Assembly (NCBI RefSeq): GCF_018860915.1
Contig: NZ_JAHKQD010000052.1
Location: 140,328-204,327, forward strand
Length of the DNA stretch: 64,000 nt
Direction: 5' to 3'
DNA from: Colwellia sp. C2M11
Lineage (GTDB): Bacteria; Pseudomonadota; Gammaproteobacteria; Enterobacterales; Alteromonadaceae
A program made the position numbers and the translations under genes. This document shows, piece by piece, positions 1-10,773 of this stretch. The notes beneath the pieces were generated by a model that searched no databases, was not told the origin of the DNA, and worked only from the letters and a program-made list of their open reading frames with translations. Within the stretch, counting starts at the first letter, position 1. Each line of letters begins with the position of its first letter.

Positions 1-893
1 TCGCTTTTGGCGTAGGTTTGGCGTTTTTCGTGTGCGTACTTATTGGCTTATTTAGTTTAGGTTGGTGGTTATCAGAAGTTTTTATTGAGCGAGAACGTTC
101 ACCGGTAAATTCTATTGTGATTATGGGGGAGATGCCATATACCCAACGTACCGAAGTATTAGAGTCGATGAGTAACATTGATTTAGGCAACTTTTTTCAA
201 GTTGATGTTAATGAAATACAATCTCAAGTATCTAAATTACCGTGGGTTTATTCAGTTGCAGTAAGAAAACAATGGCCTAATGAGGTGAGAATATATGTTG
301 TTGATCAAACCCCTATTGCGCTCTGGAATGGTGATTTTATATTAAATAAATTTGGTAAAGCGTTTCAAGCAGAGCAAAAGGCTATTAAACAAACATTACC
401 TCAATTTTTTGGTCCTGAAGGAAGCGAATTATTAGCATTACAGAATTTTAACAATTTGAATGATTTATTAGAGTACAGAGACTTAGCGATTGATGAATTA
501 ATACTTGGTGAGCGTTTCTCATGGCAACTTACCTTAAACAACGGTATCAGGCTGAATTTAGGTCGTGAAGAGAGGGTGAAGCGGGTACAAAGGTTTATGG
601 ATGTATATCCTTTAATCAACGAACACTTACTTGAGCAAAATAAAAGCAAAAAAGAGTTAAAACAAGCGGTTGATTATATCGATTTACGTTATGATACCGG
701 GCTGGCTGTTGGTTGGAAGGAAAAAGACGATTTGTCATCGAGTATTAGTGTTGAAAAGCAGCAAAGAAAAAGCCGTATTGGAATGCTTAAAAAGCATGTG
801 CTGCAAGAGTCTATGGTTCCAATTTATAAGTTTCGAGATGATTTATTTAGCCGTAATAAGCTACACACAGAAGAGTTGACCCTGAATGTCTAA
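1..893 (+). CDS. ftsQ: Cell division protein FtsQ (5' end outside window)
   Basis: FtsQ is the bitopic inner-membrane protein that, with FtsL and FtsB, links the early and late divisome. The frame is open to the left edge, so the true start lies upstream; a TTG at 18 is only the first in-window start-like codon. Visible are one membrane helix (CVLIGLFSLGWWLSE), a POTRA domain beginning near SIVIMGEMPYTQ, and the FtsQ domain with LPWVYSVAVRKQWP. About 40 basic residues follow the usual domain end, making a slightly long C-terminus. The last codons overlap the ftsA start by 8 bases, implying coupled translation. The family call is secure from sequence and from the following ftsA-ftsZ. Confidence 0.95.
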   Translation, partial: AFGVGLAFFVCVLIGLFSLGWWLSEVFIERERSPVNSIVIMGEMPYTQRTEVLESMSNIDLGNFFQVDVNEIQSQVSKLPWVYSVAVRKQWPNEVRIYVVDQTPIALWNGDFILNKFGKAFQAEQKAIKQTLPQFFGPEGSELLALQNFNNLNDLLEYRDLAIDELILGERFSWQLTLNNGIRLNLGREERVKRVQRFMDVYPLINEHLLEQNKSKKELKQAVDYIDLRYDTGLAVGWKEKDDLSSSISVEKQQRKSRIGMLKKHVLQESMVPIYKFRDDLFSRNKLHTEELTLNV

Positions 894-2121
894 AATTACA
901 GAAAGAAATTTAGTTGTTGGACTAGATATAGGCACATCTAAAATATCCGTCGCGGTTGGTGAAATTACTCCCGACAACCAATTAAGTATTGTTGGTGTTG
1001 GTAATCAACCTGCACGTGGTATGGATAAAGGTGGTGTTAATGACTTGAACTTAGTGATTCAGTCAATTCAGAGAGCGATAAATGAAGCTGAGCTGATGGC
1101 CGATTGTCAAATTAGCTCAATTTATTTAGATATTTCTGGAAAACATATTAGTTGTCAAAACGAAAATGGCATGGTGCCAATTAATGACAAAGAAGTGGTT
1201 CAAGAAGATGTCGACAACGTAATTCATACCGCTCGCAGTGTGCCTATTTCGGCAGAACGTCGTATGTTACATGTGTTACCGCAAGAGTATAGTATAGATT
1301 GTCAGGACGGTATTAAAAGTCCTATTGGTATGTCTGGTGTGCGAATGGAAGCCAAAGTACATATCATTACTTGTGCGAATGACATGGCTAAAAATTTGGT
1401 AAAATGTGTTGAGCGTTGTAATTTAACTGCTGATCAACTGATATTTTCAGCATTAGCTTCTAGCTATTCAATACTTACCGATGATGAAAAAGAATTAGGT
1501 ATCTGTGTCGTTGATATGGGGGCAGGTACTATGGATATATCAATATTCACGGGTGGCGCATTACGCCATACGGCAGTTATTCCTGTAGCAGGAAATCAAG
1601 TCACTAGTGATATTGCTAAAATTTTTAGAACACCATTGAGTCATGCAGAAGATATTAAAGTGCAATATGCCTGTGCATTAAGGCACTTAGTTAGTATGGA
1701 AGAAAGTATAGATGTACCAAGCGTTGGTGGTCGTCCAGCACGAACTATGTCTCGCCATACATTATCGGAAGTTGTAGAGCCAAGATACCAAGAATTATTC
1801 GAACTCATTCAAGATGAAGTACGTGAAGCTGGTTTAGAAGACCAAATTGCAGCGGGTTATGTATTAACCGGCGGCACATCGAAAATGGAAGGGGTAGAAG
1901 AGTTTGCTGAAGAAGTTTTTCAAATGCCAGTGCGTATTGCTTCACCAATAGCAGTTCAAGGGTTGAAAGAATATGTAGATGACCCAACTTATGCCACAGT
2001 TGTAGGTTTACTGCATTATGGTATGAAAGCTCATGAATCGGGCTTAAAGGAAAATAATAAATCAGAAGGGGTGACCGGAGCATGGTCACGTTTTTGTTCA
2101 TGGTTTAAAGGTGAGTTTTAA
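886..2121 (+). CDS. ftsA: Cell division protein FtsA
   Basis: FtsA is the actin-fold ATPase that tethers FtsZ filaments to the inner membrane. The 411-residue protein has the phosphate-1 motif GLDIGTSKISVAVGE near residue 13, the SHS2/1C insert region, a second phosphate motif CVVDMGAGTMDISIF, and the adenosine motif VLTGGTSKMEGV. The C-terminal WSRFCSWFKGEF is the usual amphipathic membrane-targeting helix. The gene starts inside the ftsQ 3' end and is followed by an 83-base gap to ftsZ. Length matches the enterobacterial protein (about 420 aa). Nothing unusual is seen. Confidence 0.98.
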   Translation: MSKITERNLVVGLDIGTSKISVAVGEITPDNQLSIVGVGNQPARGMDKGGVNDLNLVIQSIQRAINEAELMADCQISSIYLDISGKHISCQNENGMVPINDKEVVQEDVDNVIHTARSVPISAERRMLHVLPQEYSIDCQDGIKSPIGMSGVRMEAKVHIITCANDMAKNLVKCVERCNLTADQLIFSALASSYSILTDDEKELGICVVDMGAGTMDISIFTGGALRHTAVIPVAGNQVTSDIAKIFRTPLSHAEDIKVQYACALRHLVSMEESIDVPSVGGRPARTMSRHTLSEVVEPRYQELFELIQDEVREAGLEDQIAAGYVLTGGTSKMEGVEEFAEEVFQMPVRIASPIAVQGLKEYVDDPTYATVVGLLHYGMKAHESGLKENNKSEGVTGAWSRFCSWFKGEF

Positions 2122-2204
2122 GTAATTTAATAATCGCCTGCACAGAAGTTGTTTTGTAAGTCAGAATTTTTCTGACTAATTTAGAAGAAAACGGAGAGAG
2201 AAAA

Positions 2205-3368
2205 ATGTTTGAATTAATGGAAGATCATAATGAAGAAGCGGTGATTAAAGTCATCGGAGTTGGTGGTGGTGGTGGTAATGCTGTAGAGCATATGGTTTGC
2301 CAAACCATTGAAGGTGTTGAATTTATAACTGCGAATACTGATTCACAAGCGCTACGTAATTCATCTGCCGACGTTACCTTACAATTAGGTAATGATGTCA
2401 CTAAAGGTTTAGGCGCAGGCGCTAACCCTAATATTGGTCGACAGGCTGCTGAGGAAGATCGTGAGACCATCATGGAAACCTTAAAGGGTGCAGATATGAT
2501 CTTTATCGCCGCTGGTATGGGTGGTGGTACAGGTACTGGTGCTGCGCCAGTTGTAGCTGAAATTGCTAAAGAAATGGGAATATTAACGGTTGCGGTAGTA
2601 ACTAAACCTTTCCCATTTGAAGGCAAAAAACGCATGAACTATGCTGATCAAGGTATAGAGGCATTATCTAAAAGCGTTGATTCACTTATCACCATTCCTA
2701 ATGAGAAATTATTAAAAGTATTAGGCCCTGGTACAAGTTTATTAGATGCTTTCAAAGCCGCAAATAATGTTTTATTAGGTGCTGTGCAAGGTATTGCTGA
2801 ATTAATTACTCGTCCTGGCTTAATTAACGTGGATTTTGCCGATGTACGTACAGTAATGTCAGAAATGGGAACCGCTATGATGGGCTCTGGTATTGCATCT
2901 GGTGAAGATAGAGCTGAAGAAGCAGCAGAAGCCGCTATTTCAAGCCCATTACTTGAAGATGTAGACTTAGCTGGTGCTCGCGGTATTTTAGTGAACATTA
3001 CTGCGGGTATGGACATCAGTATTGATGAATTTGAAACCGTTGGTAATGCAGTAAAAGCTTTTGCTAGTGAAAATGCTACGGTTGTAGTTGGTGCTGTAAT
3101 TGACCCTGATATGACAGAAGAGTTACGTGTAACAGTAGTTGCTACAGGTATTGGTGCAGAGGTTAAGCCAGATATCACTTTAGTGAATCCGACACCTATG
3201 GTTGAGCAAAGAGTTGTTGGCTCTGATTATGCGCCATCAGCAGCACCACAAGCAGAAGTTGCTGCGGAAACAATTACTATGACTGACAGCAATGCACAAA
3301 AAGTAGCGCATGCAGATTTGGATAATTATCTGGATATACCTGCATTTTTGCGTAAACAGGCAGACTAG
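2205..3368 (+). CDS. ftsZ: Cell division GTPase FtsZ
   Basis: FtsZ is the tubulin homologue that forms the cytokinetic ring. The 387-residue protein carries the nucleotide loop [13 protein letters not shown] (residues 18-30) and the tubulin signature GGGTGTG at 106-112. After the GTPase core comes a variable linker of about 50 residues, then the conserved C-terminal peptide [12 protein letters not shown], which contacts FtsA and ZipA. A strong Shine-Dalgarno (GGAGAGAG) lies just before the ATG. It is the last gene of the dcw run here; lpxC follows with its own promoter. Confidence 0.99.
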   Translation: MFELMEDHNEEAVIKVIGVGGGGGNAVEHMVCQTIEGVEFITANTDSQALRNSSADVTLQLGNDVTKGLGAGANPNIGRQAAEEDRETIMETLKGADMIFIAAGMGGGTGTGAAPVVAEIAKEMGILTVAVVTKPFPFEGKKRMNYADQGIEALSKSVDSLITIPNEKLLKVLGPGTSLLDAFKAANNVLLGAVQGIAELITRPGLINVDFADVRTVMSEMGTAMMGSGIASGEDRAEEAAEAAISSPLLEDVDLAGARGILVNITAGMDISIDEFETVGNAVKAFASENATVVVGAVIDPDMTEELRVTVVATGIGAEVKPDITLVNPTPMVEQRVVGSDYAPSAAPQAEVAAETITMTDSNAQKVAHADLDNYLDIPAFLRKQAD

Positions 3369-3501
3369 TATTAAACAACACTAGTTAATTTATAAATAAT
3401 TACAGCACTAACTATCCAAGGATGACTAGTTTTTGCGATTGTTATTTAGATTAATTACTGAAGTTAAACTGCGTGTGTAAATAACGAATAATCAATGATT
3501 T

Positions 3502-3530
3502 TTGAATTTATTGCTTTTTTTTGTTATATT
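3502..3530 (+). promoter_or_regulatory. Sigma-70 promoter for lpxC in the ftsZ-lpxC gap
   Basis: The 325-base gap between ftsZ and lpxC holds no gene. A good promoter is visible: TTGAAT at 3502-3507, a 17-base spacer and TATATT at 3525-3530, followed by a GC-rich discriminator (GCCCGCCG). Transcription would begin near 3537, giving an lpxC leader of roughly 155 nt with short hairpins of the type AAGAG/CTCTT around 3590-3615. Confidence 0.6.
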
Positions 3531-3693
3531 ATGTGCCCGCCGAATTAGGTGGCGTGTTCTGTGTTGTTGCTCTTTAGCAAGTTATCTTAATAAGAGGCTC
3601 TTAGTAAGACTCTTTTATAAGATGCTGCGTTAGTGCATAGGCAAATTAATGCGCAAGCAATACATAAGTGAAAACAGCAAAATCGAGGCTAAT

Positions 3694-4614
3694 ATGATTA
3701 AGCAACGTACATTAAAAACAAGCGTTTCAACCGTAGGTGTTGGATTACATAAAGGTGAAAAGGTGCAGGTTACTCTCCGTCCTGCTCCCGCTAACACTGG
3801 CATTGTATTCCGTCGTGTTGATCTTGACCCTGTGGTTGATATAAAAGCAACACCTGATGCCGTTGGTGAAACAACCTTGTGTACTTGTTTAGTTAACGAG
3901 CAACAAGTTAAAGTATCTACTGTTGAACATTTATTGTCAGCAGTTGCTGGATTAGGTATTGATAACTTAATTATTGATGTTGATGCACCTGAAATTCCAA
4001 TTATGGATGGCAGTGCCTTACCTTTTGTTTATTTAATTCAATCTGTCGGTATTGAAACACAAAATGCTGCTAAGCGATTCCTTAGAATCAAAAAAGCGAT
4101 ACGCGTTGAAGAGGGAGATAAATGGGCTGAATTGCTACCTTATGAAGGTTTTAAAGTTAATTTTGCTATTGAATTTAATCACCCTGTTATTGCAAATACT
4201 TGTCAAACAATGAGTATGGATTTTTCTAGTTGCTCTTTTATCAAAGAAATTAGTCGCGCTCGTACTTTTGGCTTTATGAAAGATATTGAGTTTCTCCGAT
4301 CTCATAATCTTGCATTAGGCGGTAGCTTAGAAAATGCAATTGTTCTTGATGAATATCGTATGCTTAACAAAAATGAATTACGTTACGATGATGAGTTTGT
4401 AAAACATAAAATACTTGATGCAATTGGTGATCTTTATATGGGAAGTGCCAGTATATTAGGTGAGCTAAATGCCTTTAAATCAGGCCACGGTTTAAATAAT
4501 ATGTTACTTAGAGAAGTCTTTAAGCAACAAGATGCGTGGGAATGGGTAACTTATGAAGATGATAAGCTAACCTCACCAATAGAATATCAGGAAATTAACG
4601 CGACTGCTTTTTAG
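3694..4614 (+). CDS. lpxC: UDP-3-O-acyl-N-acetylglucosamine deacetylase LpxC
   Basis: LpxC catalyses the committed zinc-dependent deacetylation of lipid A synthesis in the cytosol. The ATG at 3694 ([10 protein letters not shown]) is preferred over an in-frame upstream ATG at 3649: it has a GAGG ribosome site 5-6 bases upstream and gives 306 residues, against 305 in E. coli. With this start the zinc ligands fall at the E. coli positions H79 (VEHLLSA), H238 and D242 ([10 protein letters not shown]), and the catalytic H265 (KSGHG) is also aligned. The gene is monocistronic between its own promoter and a terminator at 4649. Confidence 0.98.
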   Translation: MIKQRTLKTSVSTVGVGLHKGEKVQVTLRPAPANTGIVFRRVDLDPVVDIKATPDAVGETTLCTCLVNEQQVKVSTVEHLLSAVAGLGIDNLIIDVDAPEIPIMDGSALPFVYLIQSVGIETQNAAKRFLRIKKAIRVEEGDKWAELLPYEGFKVNFAIEFNHPVIANTCQTMSMDFSSCSFIKEISRARTFGFMKDIEFLRSHNLALGGSLENAIVLDEYRMLNKNELRYDDEFVKHKILDAIGDLYMGSASILGELNAFKSGHGLNNMLLREVFKQQDAWEWVTYEDDKLTSPIEYQEINATAF

Positions 4615-4648
4615 TGTTAATTCACAGACGATTATTATAAGTCAAATA

Positions 4649-4679
4649 CAAAAAACCGAGTAGATCCTCGGTTTTTTAT
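4649..4679 (+). terminator. Rho-independent terminator of lpxC
   Basis: AAAAACCGAG and CTCGGTTTTTT pair across a 6-base loop (TAGATC) and end in a T run. The A-rich left arm means it could also act on the converging minus-strand gene. Confidence 0.85.
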
Positions 4680-4781
4680 TGCTTGTTATTCTTATTGATA
4701 GTCATGCTTAATTATGTCGTCTTTCTCTTTATATCCGGCTGCTTAATATTACATAGATAATAGCGTTAATTTGACTTCAGG

Positions 4782-5318
4782 TTATTTATTGCTCATTACA
4801 TTTGCAGCCAGTCTTTCTAATGTTTCCTTTAGTCCTTTAGGTGCATTTTTAGCAATTTTTAATAAATTTTCAGCAGTGGCGGTCGACATACTTTGTACAG
4901 AGCCTTTTTTTTCTGAAAAAGAGCGGTTTTTTATTGAGTTAGTTTGAATTGAGCTGCTTTCAAGCGTATTCTGTTGATATGTGCCTTGATTTGGTATTTG
5001 TCGATGGCCTTGAGGATTCACTTTGATTTCTATGTGTGAAAATTTCCCTTGGGTTTGTATCATCAGTTGATTGCAAATAGTATTACGTTCAAATTGTAAT
5101 CTTTGTCCCCAAACAGGTGATTTAACTTCAATAATTAATGTTGTATGTACAAAATTAGCAATATTAAACGCATCTTCTGGCAGGTCAGGGCATATTTGAC
5201 GTACAATATCCGACAATAAGCCCAAAGAGTTGGTTTTTGATTTAATTTGTGCCAAAGTGCCTGTCGTCGAATTAAATAACGTAGACATGTCTTTAGGGGC
5301 TTTTGGTCTTCGTGCCAT
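4782..5318 (-). CDS. dciA: DUF721 protein, DciA-type replicative helicase loader/operator
   Basis: This 178-residue protein has the N-terminal DUF721 (DciA) domain: roughly residues 10-100, with SLGLLSDIVRQICPD and the VKSPVWGQRLQFER segment ending in a conserved helix. DciA helps DnaB-type helicase in bacteria that lack DnaC. The C-terminal half is low complexity and probably disordered (Q/S/T-rich, then KIAKNAPKGLKETLERLA). The gene converges on lpxC and occupies the position where enterobacteria have secM, a usual arrangement outside enterobacteria. The domain call is firm; the DciA role rests on family knowledge. Confidence 0.8.
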   Translation of the reverse strand: MARRPKAPKDMSTLFNSTTGTLAQIKSKTNSLGLLSDIVRQICPDLPEDAFNIANFVHTTLIIEVKSPVWGQRLQFERNTICNQLMIQTQGKFSHIEIKVNPQGHRQIPNQGTYQQNTLESSSIQTNSIKNRSFSEKKGSVQSMSTATAENLLKIAKNAPKGLKETLERLAANVMSNK

Positions 5319-5403
5319 AGTTATACCGTAAATAATTAATCTACTTTAATGATTAATTAAGCTTGAAAGTTAAATATAAGTGATAAAGTATTAAGAAACA
5401 TCT

Positions 5404-6256
5404 ATGAGTTTAACACTACTATACCGTGGAAAGAATGTAAGATTTTCAATGCGCTTAAATAAGTTGTATTGGTTTTCTGTTGTGTTGGCTTTTGCACTAT
5501 TTTCTACGGCTATTGTTTACTTGATATTATCAAGAAGTGAAGAGTCAAATTACAACACGGGTTATTTAACGAGTCATGATCTAACGATACCTTCTAATTA
5601 TTTGAAAAAAATAGTACTTAAAAAGCAACAGATTACGGTACTGACCATAAAGCTTGCTGAGCTAAAAAGTCATGTTTTACGTTCGGTTTTTTTAGGTGAG
5701 CGTTTAGCCAAAAGTGTTCATATACCTGAACAAGAATCTAGTTTTGACAAATTGGCTGCACATGTTGGACCGTCATTAACCACTGGCGATGTCAACCAAA
5801 AATCTTTTGGCCAATTGCTGGTTGAAATAGCACAATTAGAAAATTTATTAGCGCATCAAGAAAATAAGGTGGAAATGCTTGAATCTTTGACTTTGGGTCT
5901 CCATATAGAAAATACACGTTATTTTTCTGGTCGACCTATTACAAAAGGTTGGTTATCTTCATATCATGGTGTGCGTAAAGAGCCTTTTAATGGAAGAGCG
6001 GCCATACATAAAGGAATTGACTTTGCCGGTAAAGAAGATGGCGATATCATTAGTACCGCATCGGACGTTGTTAGTTGGGCAGATGAAATACATGGTTATT
6101 TAATTGCAATTAACCATGGAGATGCGTTGAAAACACGTTATGCTCACAACAAAAATATACATTGTTAATGTTAATTATGAAATTTTGCATAACGATAAAC
6201 AAATTGATCCGTTAAAATTTGTATATCGTAAAGCCGGTAATAAAAAACAAGTGTAG
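5404..6256 (+). pseudogene. M23 (LytM) peptidase gene broken by frameshift and internal deletion
   Basis: Frame 1 encodes 254 residues: an N-terminal membrane anchor (FSVVLAFALFSTAIVYLIL), a coiled-coil stretch, then the start of a LytM domain with the first zinc ligands in IHKGIDFAG. It stops at 6168 after RYAHNKNIHC. Another frame then immediately reads YEILHNDKQIDPLKFVYRK and ends at 6256, the expected C-terminus of the same family. About 25 residues are missing at the joint, including the second HxH zinc motif (normally GPHVHYE), and an extra base shifts the frame. The product should lack catalytic activity. M23 genes often precede secA in this group, so this is probably the decayed native copy; an assembly error is possible. 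Confidence 0.75.
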
Positions 6257-6349
6257 CTAGCGCTGATAATTCGGTATAACTACAATAATAATATTCACTC
6301 AGTGTTCCAAATGTTTTGGGCGCTAAATCTCACAAAATGGTTTAATAAG

Positions 6350-9055
6350 ATGTTTGTAAATTTGTTGACAAAAATATTTGGCAGTCGTAATGATCGACTA
6401 ATCAAAAAAATGGACAAAGAAGTAAAGAAAATAAATGCGTTAGAGCCCATTCTAGAAGCGCTAAGTGACGATGAGTTAAAAGAAAAAACCAGTGAGTTTA
6501 AAGAACGATTGTCTAAAGGTGAAACGTTAAACCAAATTTTACCTGAAGCATTTGCTGTTGTACGTGAAGCCAGTAAGCGTGTGTTCGATATGCGACATTT
6601 CGATGTGCAAATGATTGGTGGCATGGTATTACATGATGGAAAAATTGCCGAAATGCGTACTGGTGAAGGTAAAACGTTAACGGCAACCTTACCTTCATAC
6701 TTAAATGCGTTAACAGGTAATGGCGTACATGTTATTACTGTCAATGACTATTTAGCTACACGTGATGCAGATTGGTGTCGTCCATTATTTGAATTTTTAG
6801 GGTTAACAGTAGGCTGTAATATTGCCGGCATGTCACCGCAAAGTAAGCAAGCTGCTTATCAATCTGATATAACCTATGGTACCAACAACGAATTTGGTTT
6901 TGATTACCTACGTGACAATATGGTGTTTTCACCAGAAGAGCGTACACAGAAAAAATTAAACTTTGCAATTATTGATGAAGTTGACTCAATCTTAATTGAT
7001 GAAGCACGTACACCGCTTGTTATTTCAGGGCAGGCAGAAGATAGCTCTGAACTATACAAAGCAATAAACGCAATAGTGCCGGTACTTGAAGTACAAAATG
7101 AAGAAGATAAAGACGAGGATACTGGTCAGTCTGAAGACTTCGTTGAAGGTGATTTCACCATTGATGAAAAAGCGAAGCAAATATATTTAACTGAACGTGG
7201 TCAAATTCGCATTGAAGAAATTATGGTTGAAAAAGGCCTGTTGCAAGAAGGCGATACACTGTTTTCAGCAGCTAATATAACGCTTTTACATCATGTAATG
7301 GCCGCGTTACGTGCTCATAAACTATTTCAAAAAGATGTTGATTACATTTTAAAAAATGGTGAAATAGTTATTGTTGATGAACACACCGGACGTACAATGG
7401 AAGGTCGTCGTTGGTCTGAAGGTTTACATCAAGCTGTTGAAGCGAAAGAAGGTGTGAAAATTCAAAATGAAAATCAAACACTTGCTTCAATTACTTTCCA
7501 AAATTTCTTCAGAATTTATGATAAATTGTCGGGTATGACAGGTACAGCAGACACTGAAGCTTTTGAGTTTCAACATATTTATGGCTTGGAAACTGTTATT
7601 GTTCCAACGCATCGCCCTATGATCCGAAAAGATCTAGCTGATTTAATATATTTAACAGCAGAAGAAAAATTTGAAGCGATTCTAGCTGATATTAAAGACT
7701 GTGTTAAACGCGGTCAGCCAGTATTAGTTGGTACTATTTCTATTGAAACTTCTGAATTCCTTTCTGATTTTCTTAAGAAAGAAAAAATTAAACACAAAGT
7801 ATTGAATGCGAAGTTTCATGAACAAGAAGCTCAAATTGTTGCTGATGCCGGTAAAGAGTTTGCTGTAACTATTGCTACTAACATGGCTGGTCGTGGTACC
7901 GATATTGTACTTGGTGGTAATTTAAATGCTGCAATTGCAGAGTTATCTAAAGGTAATAAACAACCGACAGAAGAGCAAATTGCAAAAGTAAAAGAACAAT
8001 GGAAAATTGATCACGAACATGTGTTGGCATTAGGTGGTTTAAAAATTATCGCTACTGAGCGTCATGAATCTCGTCGTATTGATAATCAATTACGTGGTCG
8101 TTCAGGTCGTCAAGGTGATGCTGGTGCAACACGATTCTATCTTTCTATGGAAGATTCATTAATGCGAATTTTTGCTTCTGAACGTATTTCAAATATGATG
8201 CGTAAATTAGGCATGGAGCATGGTGAAGCAATAGAACACCCTTGGGTAACTCGTAGTATTGAAAATGCTCAACGTAAAGTTGAAAGCCGTAACTTTGATA
8301 TGCGTAAACAACTATTAGAATATGATGATGTTGCTAATGATCAACGTGGTGTAATTTACGAACAACGTAATGAGTTATTAGATGAAGCTGACATTGGTGA
8401 AGTTGTCGATAATATCAGAGCTGATGTTATCAATAGTGTTATTGATCAGCATATTCCGCGTCAATCATTAGTTGAAATGTGGAATGTTGCTGGTTTAGAA
8501 GAGCAGCTAAAAGGTGAATTCAACACCAACTTACCTATTGCACAGTGGATTGAAGAAGATAAAAAGTTACACGAAGAAAGCTTACGTGAGAAGATTGTTG
8601 CTGAATTCGAGAAAACATACAAAGATAAAGAAGCTGTGGTTGGTGCTGACGTACTTCGTCAATTCGAGAAAGCCGTTATGTTACAAAGCTTAGATTCACA
8701 TTGGAAAGAGCATTTAGCGGCAATGGATCACCTACGTCAGGGGATTGGTTTACGTGCTCACGCCCAGAAAAATCCTAAGCAAGAATATAAGCGCGAGTCA
8801 TTCCAATTGTTTACTGAAATGTTAGATAATTTGAAATATGACGTTGTTGGTATTCTTTCAAAAGTTCAAATACAGGCAGAATCTGATGTTGAAGCAGTAG
8901 AAGAGCAACATAGAAAATCAGAAGTGCCTGCTGAATTTCAACACCAAAGTGCTGAAGGAATAGAAGAAAAGCCTGTGCCTCGTGTTGGGCGTAATGAGTT
9001 ATGTCCTTGTGGCTCAGGTAAGAAATACAAGCAGTGTCATGGTAAATTGACTTAA
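6350..9055 (+). CDS. secA: Preprotein translocase ATPase SecA
   Basis: SecA drives export of unfolded preproteins through SecYEG. The ATG at 6350 ([16 protein letters not shown]) gives 901 residues, the same as E. coli; a GTG at 6302 in frame is less likely. Motifs in order: Walker [12 protein letters not shown] near residue 105, DEAD-like [17 protein letters not shown], the preprotein cross-linking domain, the second RecA fold with [14 protein letters not shown] and [15 protein letters not shown] motif, the helical scaffold, and the C-terminal zinc tail [14 protein letters not shown]. Next to mutT as in most gammaproteobacteria. No SecM-type arrest gene is seen upstream. Confidence 0.98.
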   Translation: MFVNLLTKIFGSRNDRLIKKMDKEVKKINALEPILEALSDDELKEKTSEFKERLSKGETLNQILPEAFAVVREASKRVFDMRHFDVQMIGGMVLHDGKIAEMRTGEGKTLTATLPSYLNALTGNGVHVITVNDYLATRDADWCRPLFEFLGLTVGCNIAGMSPQSKQAAYQSDITYGTNNEFGFDYLRDNMVFSPEERTQKKLNFAIIDEVDSILIDEARTPLVISGQAEDSSELYKAINAIVPVLEVQNEEDKDEDTGQSEDFVEGDFTIDEKAKQIYLTERGQIRIEEIMVEKGLLQEGDTLFSAANITLLHHVMAALRAHKLFQKDVDYILKNGEIVIVDEHTGRTMEGRRWSEGLHQAVEAKEGVKIQNENQTLASITFQNFFRIYDKLSGMTGTADTEAFEFQHIYGLETVIVPTHRPMIRKDLADLIYLTAEEKFEAILADIKDCVKRGQPVLVGTISIETSEFLSDFLKKEKIKHKVLNAKFHEQEAQIVADAGKEFAVTIATNMAGRGTDIVLGGNLNAAIAELSKGNKQPTEEQIAKVKEQWKIDHEHVLALGGLKIIATERHESRRIDNQLRGRSGRQGDAGATRFYLSMEDSLMRIFASERISNMMRKLGMEHGEAIEHPWVTRSIENAQRKVESRNFDMRKQLLEYDDVANDQRGVIYEQRNELLDEADIGEVVDNIRADVINSVIDQHIPRQSLVEMWNVAGLEEQLKGEFNTNLPIAQWIEEDKKLHEESLREKIVAEFEKTYKDKEAVVGADVLRQFEKAVMLQSLDSHWKEHLAAMDHLRQGIGLRAHAQKNPKQEYKRESFQLFTEMLDNLKYDVVGILSKVQIQAESDVEAVEEQHRKSEVPAEFQHQSAEGIEEKPVPRVGRNELCPCGSGKKYKQCHGKLT

Positions 9056-9068
9056 CGTGCTTCAAAGT

Positions 9069-9494
9069 ATGCCTAAAACTATCCTTGTTGCCGTTGGGGT
9101 GATTATTTCAACCAACGAGCAACAACAAACTCAATATTTTCTTACAAAACGCCTTGCTGACGCTCATCAAGGCGGAAAGTGGGAGTTCCCTGGTGGTAAA
9201 GTAGAAGAGGGTGAAAGTGTTGCACAGTCGCTTGCTAGAGAGCTTAAAGAAGAAATAAATATAGATGTGTTAACGTGCCAGCCATTAATCACTATTAATC
9301 ACCTTTACCATGAAAAAGAGGGTGTTGATAAAAAAGTGTGTTTAGAGGTTTTTATTGTTGATAACTATGCAGGAGAGCCAAGTGCGCAAGAAGGGCAAGG
9401 CGAAGGTTGGTTTTCACTTGTTGAGCTGCAAAGCTTAGATTTTCCAGAAGCAAATCAGGATATTATTTCAGCATTGGTTGAACGTAAGATTTAA
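9069..9494 (+). CDS. mutT: 8-oxo-dGTP diphosphatase MutT
   Basis: MutT removes oxidised dGTP from the nucleotide pool. The Nudix box is complete: G-K-V-E-E-G-E-S, then RELKEEIN, with the catalytic glutamates REL-x-EE present and Asn in place of the usual Gly near its end. The ATG at 9069 (MPKTILVAVGVII) gives 141 residues; an in-frame GTG at 9057 is only two bases after the secA stop. It sits 13 bases behind secA, so co-transcription is likely, and converges on yacG. Confidence 0.92.
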   Translation: MPKTILVAVGVIISTNEQQQTQYFLTKRLADAHQGGKWEFPGGKVEEGESVAQSLARELKEEINIDVLTCQPLITINHLYHEKEGVDKKVCLEVFIVDNYAGEPSAQEGQGEGWFSLVELQSLDFPEANQDIISALVERKI

Positions 9495-9535
9495 CTAATA
9501 AATCAATATTAATAAAAAACCTAACGAACTCTTTG

Positions 9536-9772
9536 TTATTCAGGCTCTACAAAAAACTTATTATTTAGTAAGAATTCATCTTCCATTGCATCAAGCATAT
9601 CTTCCGTTAACGGGGTTGCTCCTGATATTGGCTGGCTAATTTTATGGTTTTCTTCAGCCCATTCACCTAAATCAATCAATTGGCATCTTTTACTACAGAA
9701 AGGACGGAATTCGCTGCTTGCTTCCCAAACTACTTCTTTGGTGCAGTTAGGACAGGGTACTTTTAAAGTCAT
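9536..9772 (-). CDS. yacG: DNA gyrase inhibitor / zinc-finger protein YacG
   Basis: A 78-residue protein with the YacG zinc ribbon: CPNC near residue 8 and CSKRC near residue 27, followed by [10 protein letters not shown] and a disordered acidic tail. In E. coli YacG binds GyrB and inhibits gyrase. Its place after zapD at the end of the pil-coaE-zapD run is conserved. The tail is acidic and somewhat longer than in E. coli. Confidence 0.92.
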   Translation of the reverse strand: MTLKVPCPNCTKEVVWEASSEFRPFCSKRCQLIDLGEWAEENHKISQPISGATPLTEDMLDAMEDEFLLNNKFFVEPE

Positions 9773-9870
9773 GATATTAAGCTAAGTATTTAGTAAATTG
9801 ATAAAGAGATTATACGTTAATTGATCTTGTAGAGAAAGTTATAGCCAATGAGGATTAAAGAAAATCGCGA

Positions 9871-10617
9871 TTAACAACGCGCTAATTCGAATTTAGTCGC
9901 TTGGTTTGAATACCGGCGACCATTTTGTTCACAAGACAATTTGAAACGGATAGAGTAACGGAACCTATTACCACTAATTGTTGGAAAATATTGGGCACTT
10001 TGCGCAACTTTAATACGTAATAACAATAAGCCTTCACCATTATCTTGATAAAAGCCACTTTCAGTTTCAATAAATTTAAAATCAGCTCGTTGACGTATAA
10101 ATTTTAATATTAAAACCAATGCTCCTTTAATACTACTTAGTAGAGATAACCATTGGGAAATATTTTTATTGATAATAGTTTCAGGTTGATGAAGCCAAAA
10201 GTGTAATTGAGGTAGATCAAAACTACAGGTTCCACCTTGTATCGCAAAGCGTTGTTTTAAGCTGGCTAGCAATACATCTTCTTTTAATTGGCACCAAGCC
10301 TGACTACCAATTCTTAGTTGGCTAACGAGGGCTACAGATGTCTTTAAATTGAATTCCAGTGCTGTAGTATCTATATTTGGTGCTTGAGACCACACGACTA
10401 AATTTTGCTGTAACTTTTCTAAATCTTTAATTAAATCTCCTCGAATATCACTACGATCAAGTATATCAATTATAGAAAATAATGAATTAAAAAAAACGTG
10501 ATGACAAGTAAGTATATCTGAAGCAGAGCAACTCTCAACTTGTTTGAATAGTTGCTCAAGTTTTAAATAGTGACGAATACGTTCATTAAGAGGGTGTTCA
10601 TATAAAATAGTTGTCAT
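9871..10617 (-). CDS. zapD: Z-ring associated protein ZapD
   Basis: ZapD cross-links FtsZ filaments by binding the FtsZ C-terminal peptide. The 248-residue protein begins YEHPLNERIRHYLKLEQLF, the hallmark of the family (DUF1342/YacF), and is mostly helical up to the C-terminal beta region (RYSIRFKLSCEQNGRRY). Length matches E. coli ZapD (247). It lies between coaE and yacG as in E. coli. Two small overlapping inverted repeats (GGCTATA/TATAGCC and GCCATT/AATGGC, 10683-10713) sit in the gap toward coaE. Confidence 0.95.
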   Translation of the reverse strand: MTTILYEHPLNERIRHYLKLEQLFKQVESCSASDILTCHHVFFNSLFSIIDILDRSDIRGDLIKDLEKLQQNLVVWSQAPNIDTTALEFNLKTSVALVSQLRIGSQAWCQLKEDVLLASLKQRFAIQGGTCSFDLPQLHFWLHQPETIINKNISQWLSLLSSIKGALVLILKFIRQRADFKFIETESGFYQDNGEGLLLLRIKVAQSAQYFPTISGNRFRYSIRFKLSCEQNGRRYSNQATKFELARC

Positions 10618-10773
10618 GGGAGTATTACATTATTTAAATTAAGGAATTAAATTGAGATCGTAGATTTAGATTTTATTGATTTGGCTATATTACCTATAGC
10701 CATTAGAAATGGCGAATCATTTGTTGTTTGTTTTTTGTTCAGTAACTGTAGCGATACAGTATATGGTTATTAT

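Noticed and set aside
2225..3178. Long antisense frames opposite ftsZ
   Set aside because: Antisense frames over a strongly coding gene with biased third positions; no start context or family match.
6302..6349. Upstream GTG start for secA
   Set aside because: The 16 extra residues are absent in known SecA, and the ATG at 6350 gives the exact E. coli length and N-terminus.
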